DNA of 11,330 bases, from assembly GCA_002718515.1 (NCBI GenBank), contig PBEX01000029.1, forward strand, positions 4,527 through 15,856, written 5' to 3'. This document shows, piece after piece, positions 7,301 through 11,330 of the stretch (positions are counted from its first letter, which is position 1; each line of letters starts with the position of its first letter). The translations under genes were made by a program, and so were the position numbers. The notes under the pieces were generated by a model. The model saw only the letters and a list, made by a program, of their open reading frames with translations. It was not told the origin of the DNA and did not search any database. The DNA is from Phycisphaerae bacterium. GTDB lineage: Bacteria > Planctomycetota > Phycisphaerae > Phycisphaerales > SM1A02.

Positions 7301-7791
7301 ACAAATTGCTCTCAACTTGGTTTGGGCTTGGATTCCTTCCAAAAGCGCCTGGAACCTGGGGTTCTGGATTTCCACTTGCAGTGGTCCTTGGCTGTGGCCA
7401 CTTTGGCTGCAATCCTTTCATCCTATGCATCACGCTCATACTGCTGTTCATGGTCAGTTCGATTGCAACATTAACGGCTTTTGATTGGTACTCAAATCAC
7501 TTCGGGATCCATGACCCTGGCGTCGTTGTTTCTGATGAAGTCGCAGGACAATCGCTCGCATTACTAGGTATGGCGTGGCTTGTGCCTGAATCGCAAGTTT
7601 CGATTCCAACTTGGATTGGACTTGCTGTACTTTCATTTATGCTCTTTCGCGTTTTTGACATTTGGAAATGCGGACCAATTGGAAAAGTACAACAACTGCA
7701 ACGAGGCACGGGCGTTTTGCTCGACGACATCCTTGCGGGTGCAGTTGCCGGTCTGATCACTGTGATACTTAGTTTGCTTCTGATTGAGTAA
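7297..7791 (+). CDS. pgpA: Phosphatidylglycerophosphatase A (PgpA)
   Basis: Removes the terminal phosphate from phosphatidylglycerophosphate to give phosphatidylglycerol, the step right after PgsA. The protein has 164 residues, the usual length, with several membrane segments. Family motifs are visible: GLGFLPKAPGTWGS (10-23), HDPGVVVSDEVAGQ (72-85) with the acidic pair Asp80-Glu81, FRVFDIWK (117-124), and GTGVLLDDILAG (137-148) with Asp143-Asp144. The ATG overlaps the pgsA stop by four bases and an AGGTGA-like site lies about nine bases upstream, so the two genes are very likely co-transcribed and coupled. The 3' end overlaps the end of the converging gcvPB by 23 bases. Confidence 0.93.
   Translation: MNKLLSTWFGLGFLPKAPGTWGSGFPLAVVLGCGHFGCNPFILCITLILLFMVSSIATLTAFDWYSNHFGIHDPGVVVSDEVAGQSLALLGMAWLVPESQVSIPTWIGLAVLSFMLFRVFDIWKCGPIGKVQQLQRGTGVLLDDILAGAVAGLITVILSLLLIE
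7769..7791. other. Tail-to-tail overlap of pgpA and gcvPB
   Basis: The last 23 bases of pgpA (TAA at 7789-7791) and of gcvPB (TAA read leftward at 7771-7769) are the same DNA on opposite strands. No terminator hairpin with a T-run is visible at the junction, so each transcript must end inside, or antisense to, the neighbouring gene. Confidence 0.9.
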
Positions 7792-9280
7792 AGACGATGA
7801 CTGGCTTGCGAGCTGCACTGACTTCATCTGCTCTTGCAATGTCAGACTCCGTTGGTGCGTTTTGGACTATCTCGATGTCCTGTTCAATCTCTTCTGCAAT
7901 CTTTCGCATAACATCAATAAAATGGTCAAGTGCAAACTTTGACTCTGTTTCAGTTGGCTCAACCATTAAGCAATCGTGTACCGGCCAATGCATCGTTGGT
8001 GGATGCACGTTGTAATCAATCATTCGTTTTGAAATATCAATCAGAGTGACACCTTTGTCTAACAAGGTTCGTGGCACTGTGACAAACTCATGTGCACAGT
8101 ACTTGCCCTCTTCAGGACTAAAGTATGGCATTTCATACAAATCTTTGAGTCGAGATGCAATATAGTTTGCATTAAGCACAGCCGTCTCTGCGACATTCTT
8201 CAATCCCTGTGGTCCACAAGCTGAAATGTATGTCCAGCATCGTACAAGTACTCCGAATTGACCGATAAACGAGCGAACCTTGCCAATTGATTTTGGCCTA
8301 TCACGGTCAAGATAAAAACTACCGTCATCAGCCATCATGATTTGTGGGACTGGCAAGAATGGTGCTAATTCTTCAGTTACACCAATTGGACCTGCACCTG
8401 GACCACCGCCTCCATGCGGGGTGCTGAAAGTTTTATGAGTGTTGTAATGCATAGCATCAACACCAAAGTCACTAGGCTTCACACGACCAACCATTGCGTT
8501 CATGTTTGCACCATCAAGGTAGAGTTTCGCCCCTGCTTCATGAATGATGTCTGCAATCTCTTTGATGTGCACATCGAAAAGACCTGCTGTGCTTGGGTTC
8601 GTAATCATGAAGCATGCGATTTTGTTTGCGCCAACTGTTTCAATGACTTCTTTGAGATGTTCTAAATCAGTTTGACCATCAACTGTACGAACCGTTTCAA
8701 CGGTTGCACCACACATCGTGCATGATGCCGGATTTGTTCCGTGAGCGGTATCTGCAGCAAGAACCACTTGACGCTCGGGTTGTCCGATGTCAGCGTAATA
8801 AGCCTTAATCACTTTCAACGCCGTAAACTCGCCATGAGCGCCTGCAGCAGGTTGAAGGGAAACTTCATGAAGACCAGAAATTTCTTCAAGCATCGCGCGA
8901 GTTTCGTAAAGCAATCGAAGCGCGCCTTGAATAGTGTCGTCATCTTGAAGCGGATGCAAGCATGCAAAACCTGGTTGTGACGCTGCCCATTCGTTTATCC
9001 GAGGGTTGTGCTTCATTGTGCATGAACCGAGAGGGTAGAAGTTCCCGTCAACTGAAAAGTTCCTGTCAGAGAGGTGCGTGTAATGCGCCATGACATCATG
9101 CTGTCCGAGGGAAGGCAAGTTTACACCGCCCCCAGTTAAAGAAATGTCAATCGAATGTTCAGGAACATCTAGTGGTGGAAAGTCAACACCGCATACTGAA
9201 TCAACATGCTTCTCAAAAATGAGAGGCTCGACTGGTTTATCGTGACGCGATGCTTTCATGGTTTGCTCAATTGTGCTCAT
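7769..9280 (-). CDS. gcvPB: Glycine dehydrogenase (decarboxylating) subunit 2 (GcvPB)
   Basis: C-terminal half of the P protein of the glycine cleavage system, in the two-subunit form. With GcvPA it decarboxylates glycine using pyridoxal phosphate and passes the aminomethyl group to the lipoyl arm of GcvH. It is a cytoplasmic protein of 503 residues, normal for the family. The cofactor lysine is Lys283 in YNTHKTFSTPHGGGGPGAG, followed by the glycine-rich loop. Other conserved blocks are FYPLGSCTMKHNPR (81-94), QPAAGAHGE (143-151), DTAHGTNPASC (177-187) and YLDGANMNA (254-262). The ATG overlaps the gcvPA stop (ATGA) and AAGGAG (9289-9294) precedes it. No gcvT or gcvH lies on the far side, where pgpA converges. 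Confidence 0.96.
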   Translation of the reverse strand: MSTIEQTMKASRHDKPVEPLIFEKHVDSVCGVDFPPLDVPEHSIDISLTGGGVNLPSLGQHDVMAHYTHLSDRNFSVDGNFYPLGSCTMKHNPRINEWAASQPGFACLHPLQDDDTIQGALRLLYETRAMLEEISGLHEVSLQPAAGAHGEFTALKVIKAYYADIGQPERQVVLAADTAHGTNPASCTMCGATVETVRTVDGQTDLEHLKEVIETVGANKIACFMITNPSTAGLFDVHIKEIADIIHEAGAKLYLDGANMNAMVGRVKPSDFGVDAMHYNTHKTFSTPHGGGGPGAGPIGVTEELAPFLPVPQIMMADDGSFYLDRDRPKSIGKVRSFIGQFGVLVRCWTYISACGPQGLKNVAETAVLNANYIASRLKDLYEMPYFSPEEGKYCAHEFVTVPRTLLDKGVTLIDISKRMIDYNVHPPTMHWPVHDCLMVEPTETESKFALDHFIDVMRKIAEEIEQDIEIVQNAPTESDIARADEVSAARKPVIVFTQSEAN

Positions 9281-10632
9281 GAAGACAACTCCTTAAACAA
9301 CGTAATGAGTGCATCCATTTCATGCTTCGTTCGTTTTTCAGTGACAGCAATTATGAGTTCGTCTCCAGCAGATAGGCCACGCATTCGTCGACCTGCTGCA
9401 GCGACACCGACAAGAAGCTTACGCCGTTTCCCCTCATCAACAACAGTGGTCACAGGAACAGGGCAATGCACAGTGAATTCGTTGAAGAATGAACCATTAA
9501 AACTCAATTCCCAACCATCAAGATTTGAAATTTCACTGGCAAGATAATGCGCCTTATGCCAACACTGCTCTGCCATTTCTTTGAGTCCAACACTGCCTAG
9601 CGATGTCATAAACATCGAAGCACGCAGAGCCATCAATCCTTGATTAGTACATACGTTACTTGTCGCTTTTGCCCCGCGAATGTGCTGCTCCCTCGTTTGA
9701 AGCGTTAAACAAAAGACCCGTCGACCATCTTCGTCGGTCGTCATGCCGACTAGCCTTCCGGGCATCTTTCGCATGTATTGTTCTTTTGTTGCAAGCAATC
9801 CGAGATATGGGCCACCTAAGTTAAGCGCATTACCGAGCGGTTGACCTTCGCCAGCCGCAATGTCTGCACCGCATTCACCGGGTGTTTTCAATAGTCCACA
9901 AGCAATTGGGTTGAAGACCGCGATACCAGCTGTTTTAGGAATGGAATGAGCAACGCCAAAACAACGGTCCCAATCTTCAATCTGTCCCCAGACATTTGGT
10001 GATTGAACAATCACTGCAGCGGTTTTCTCACTGAGCATCGATTCGATATCTTCAGGATGGATACGGCATTCGCGACTTGGAATCTCCTTGATAGTCACTG
10101 CTAAGTCCGCAAGCACAGTTCTAAGCACTGCGAGGTATTCAGGGTGTAGCGTTGAAGCGACAAGTACTTCGTGCCGCCTTGAAGTGTTTACGGCAAGGAG
10201 CGCCGCTTCTGCAACAGCGGTTGCGCCGTCGTACAGACTTGCGTTTGCTATGTCGAGTCCCGCTAGTCGAGCAATTTGTGTTTGGAATTCAAAAAATGCT
10301 TGAAGTGATCCTTGTGACGCCTCTGCTTGATATGGCGTATATGAGGTTAAAAACTCACCTCTATTTGAGAGCTGGTCAATGTGTACAGGGTAAAAATGAT
10401 CGTACGCGCCACAACCCATAAAACAGGTCATGTTATGTGCGCCACGATTATGATTTGCCATCTCTGCAAGTTGCCTCTGGAGTTCAAGTTCGCTGAGAGC
10501 TGGTGACAAATCAAGCCCTTCTTCACACCGTACAGATGGAGGGATTACCTCAAACAATTCATCAATGGAGCCAATTCCGATTGCTTGAAGCATTTCCTGC
10601 TTTTGAGTGTGATTTAATTGGGTGTAATCCAT
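9277..10632 (-). CDS. gcvPA: Glycine dehydrogenase (decarboxylating) subunit 1 (GcvPA)
   Basis: N-terminal half of the split P protein of the glycine cleavage system, and the partner of GcvPB. It lacks the pyridoxal-phosphate lysine, as expected for this half. The 451 residues match the family. Recognisable blocks are the start, with EMLQAIGIGSIDELFEVIP; then FMGCGAYDHFYPVHIDQ; TSYTPYQAEASQGSLQAFFE; ANASLYDGATAVAEA; and, towards the C-terminus, KATSNVCTNQGLMALRAS. The ATG at 10632 fits the family N-terminus, but no Shine-Dalgarno lies before it. A TATACT box (10665-10660) would put the 5' end about 21 bases upstream. There is no room for a glycine riboswitch in the 44-base gap to the divergent gene. 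It is the first gene of a two-gene operon. Confidence 0.96.
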   Translation of the reverse strand: MDYTQLNHTQKQEMLQAIGIGSIDELFEVIPPSVRCEEGLDLSPALSELELQRQLAEMANHNRGAHNMTCFMGCGAYDHFYPVHIDQLSNRGEFLTSYTPYQAEASQGSLQAFFEFQTQIARLAGLDIANASLYDGATAVAEAALLAVNTSRRHEVLVASTLHPEYLAVLRTVLADLAVTIKEIPSRECRIHPEDIESMLSEKTAAVIVQSPNVWGQIEDWDRCFGVAHSIPKTAGIAVFNPIACGLLKTPGECGADIAAGEGQPLGNALNLGGPYLGLLATKEQYMRKMPGRLVGMTTDEDGRRVFCLTLQTREQHIRGAKATSNVCTNQGLMALRASMFMTSLGSVGLKEMAEQCWHKAHYLASEISNLDGWELSFNGSFFNEFTVHCPVPVTTVVDEGKRRKLLVGVAAAGRRMRGLSAGDELIIAVTEKRTKHEMDALITLFKELSS

Positions 10633-10676
10633 ATTTTTGCTCGCTGAATGAGAGTGGTAAGTATAAACTCTTACGC
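10633..10676. promoter_or_regulatory. Divergent gcvPA / secreted-peptidase promoter region
   Basis: These 44 bases separate two start codons pointing apart. Leftward, TATACT (10665-10660) is a good -10 match and predicts a start near 10653. Rightward, TATAAA (10662-10667) or TAAACT (10664-10669) would start transcription at 10674-10676, almost on the ATG. The two boxes overlap, so the promoters would compete for RNA polymerase. Any -35 elements must lie inside the opposite gene. I see no clear operator. Confidence 0.45.
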
Positions 10677-11330
10677 ATGTTTAATCTTACTTGTTCCGCA
10701 ATACTTTTAACCTTTAATGCACTTTCACATCCAGGCGATCAAATCAATGACGCGCCTACTTCGGTCAGAAGTTTCAGCCCAGAAAGCGAAGTCAATGACG
10801 ACATCATTGAGACGTATTTTAAACAATCTGGACCGCTTTCTATCGAGTGGTATGAACACCTCACGCTACTTGCAAATCCGTGGCTCGGCGGTCGTCAGCC
10901 AGGGACCGAGGGAAGCGGAATCGCAGGCGAATACATCGTTTGGAATTTGAATAAAAATGGTCTCACTCCCGCCTTTGAAGATGAGAGCGATTGGTATCAA
11001 CACTTCGACTTCAATGTCGATAGTGCTCCGCCAGAAGTCTTAAGTTCATTTGCTTCTATCGATGACATCGCACTCATCGAAGGTCGAGATTACGCTGTTC
11101 TCGGAAACAGTGGCAATGGTGAGGTTGAAGCGCCTGTGACTTTTGTTGGTTACGCCATCGAAGAAGGCGAAGACGGCTACACCTCATTTGATGAAGCTGA
11201 CGATTTGACGGGTCAAGTCGCACTCATGCTCCGTTATGAACCGCTTGATGAAGATGGCGCAAGTCAATGGGCGGGTCGACGATTTAGTCCACACGCAAAC
11301 ATCCGTGAAAAAATGAATGCGGTCATACAG
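10677..11330 (+). CDS. Secreted PA-domain protein, probable M28-type aminopeptidase (5' part)
   Basis: The frame opens with ATG at 10677 and runs 218 codons without a stop to the window end, so only the N-terminal part is visible. Residues 4-16 are hydrophobic (LTCSAILLTFNAL), suggesting a short signal peptide, although the basic residues normally found before the core are missing. Residues about 69-90 (LGGRQPGTEGS, then AGEYIVWNLNKNGL) resemble the start of secreted M28 metallopeptidases, where a GR.PGT.G motif is followed by a helix and the words KNGL.PA. The stretch VTFVGYAIEEGED...GQVALMLRYEP (about 152-188) looks like a protease-associated domain. The zinc-binding catalytic part would lie beyond the window, so peptidase activity is inferred. 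Codons are read without a frameshift. No Shine-Dalgarno is seen before the ATG, and no ATG, GTG or TTG lies upstream in frame nearby. Confidence 0.65.
   Translation, partial: MFNLTCSAILLTFNALSHPGDQINDAPTSVRSFSPESEVNDDIIETYFKQSGPLSIEWYEHLTLLANPWLGGRQPGTEGSGIAGEYIVWNLNKNGLTPAFEDESDWYQHFDFNVDSAPPEVLSSFASIDDIALIEGRDYAVLGNSGNGEVEAPVTFVGYAIEEGEDGYTSFDEADDLTGQVALMLRYEPLDEDGASQWAGRRFSPHANIREKMNAVIQ

Noticed and set aside
9206..9547. Rightward 113-residue open frame over the gcvPA/gcvPB junction
   Set aside because: It is antisense to strongly recognised coding sequence and its translation shows no domain or plausible start.
7769..10632. A single gcvP gene broken by a frameshift
   Set aside because: The two halves end and start as normal GcvPA and GcvPB proteins, with an ATGA overlap and a Shine-Dalgarno between them. 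This is the established two-subunit form.
10633..10676. Glycine riboswitch before gcvPA
   Set aside because: The gap is only 44 bases and holds the starts of two divergent genes. There is no room for even one glycine aptamer.
10717..10950. Rightward 77-residue open frame near the right end
   Set aside because: It is an out-of-frame shadow of the secreted-protein gene, which alone has a hydrophobic leader and domain-like motifs and stays open to the window end.
1..11330. CRISPR array, insertion sequence, prophage, tRNA or rRNA
   Set aside because: No spaced repeats, terminal inverted repeats, transposase or integrase motifs, or clover-leaf/rRNA-like sequence was seen. Nearly all the DNA is covered by recognised genes.

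Overview
The window looks like ordinary housekeeping DNA from a free-living, respiring bacterium. By eye the G+C content is near the middle of the scale. The two-subunit glycine dehydrogenase, a probable PA-domain/M28-type secreted peptidase and an oversized NuoJ would fit a planctomycete or related PVC-group lineage, possibly marine. That assignment is an inference from gene style and has low confidence, because no taxonomic marker is present.

Layout from left to right. Positions 1-66 hold the probable 3' tail of an unidentified rightward gene. Positions 78-6540 form a leftward operon, nuoJ-nuoK-nuoL-nuoM-nuoN, which encodes most of the membrane arm of respiratory complex I. All its junctions overlap by 1 to 8 bases. 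nuoA to nuoI are absent. A 121-base divergent control region (6541-6661) separates nuoJ from a rightward pair, pgsA-pgpA (6662-7791), which encodes two successive enzymes of phosphatidylglycerol synthesis. pgpA meets gcvPB tail to tail with a 23-base overlap. The leftward gcvPA-gcvPB operon (7769-10632) encodes both halves of the glycine-cleavage P protein. A 44-base divergent region (10633-10676) then leads into a rightward gene for a secreted protein, probably an aminopeptidase, cut off by the window end.

How the genes work together. NuoJ to NuoN form the proton-pumping part of NADH:quinone oxidoreductase. PgsA and PgpA make the anionic lipid phosphatidylglycerol, which could serve that membrane, although no direct link is shown. 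The P protein starts glycine cleavage, which yields NADH and one-carbon units; its partners GcvT and GcvH are not in the window.

No CRISPR array, transposon, phage, RNA gene or defence system was seen. The points most worth a second look are: (1) the genes that begin transcripts have no Shine-Dalgarno sequence, and two of them have a -10-like hexamer placed so that the transcript would begin at the start codon, while all six internal genes have clear Shine-Dalgarno sites; (2) NuoJ carries an N-terminal extension with two extra membrane helices and an enlarged hydrophilic insert; (3) the complex I operon is split; (4) the NuoJ and NuoM C-termini share an acidic ending whose codons double as the ribosome binding site of the next gene.
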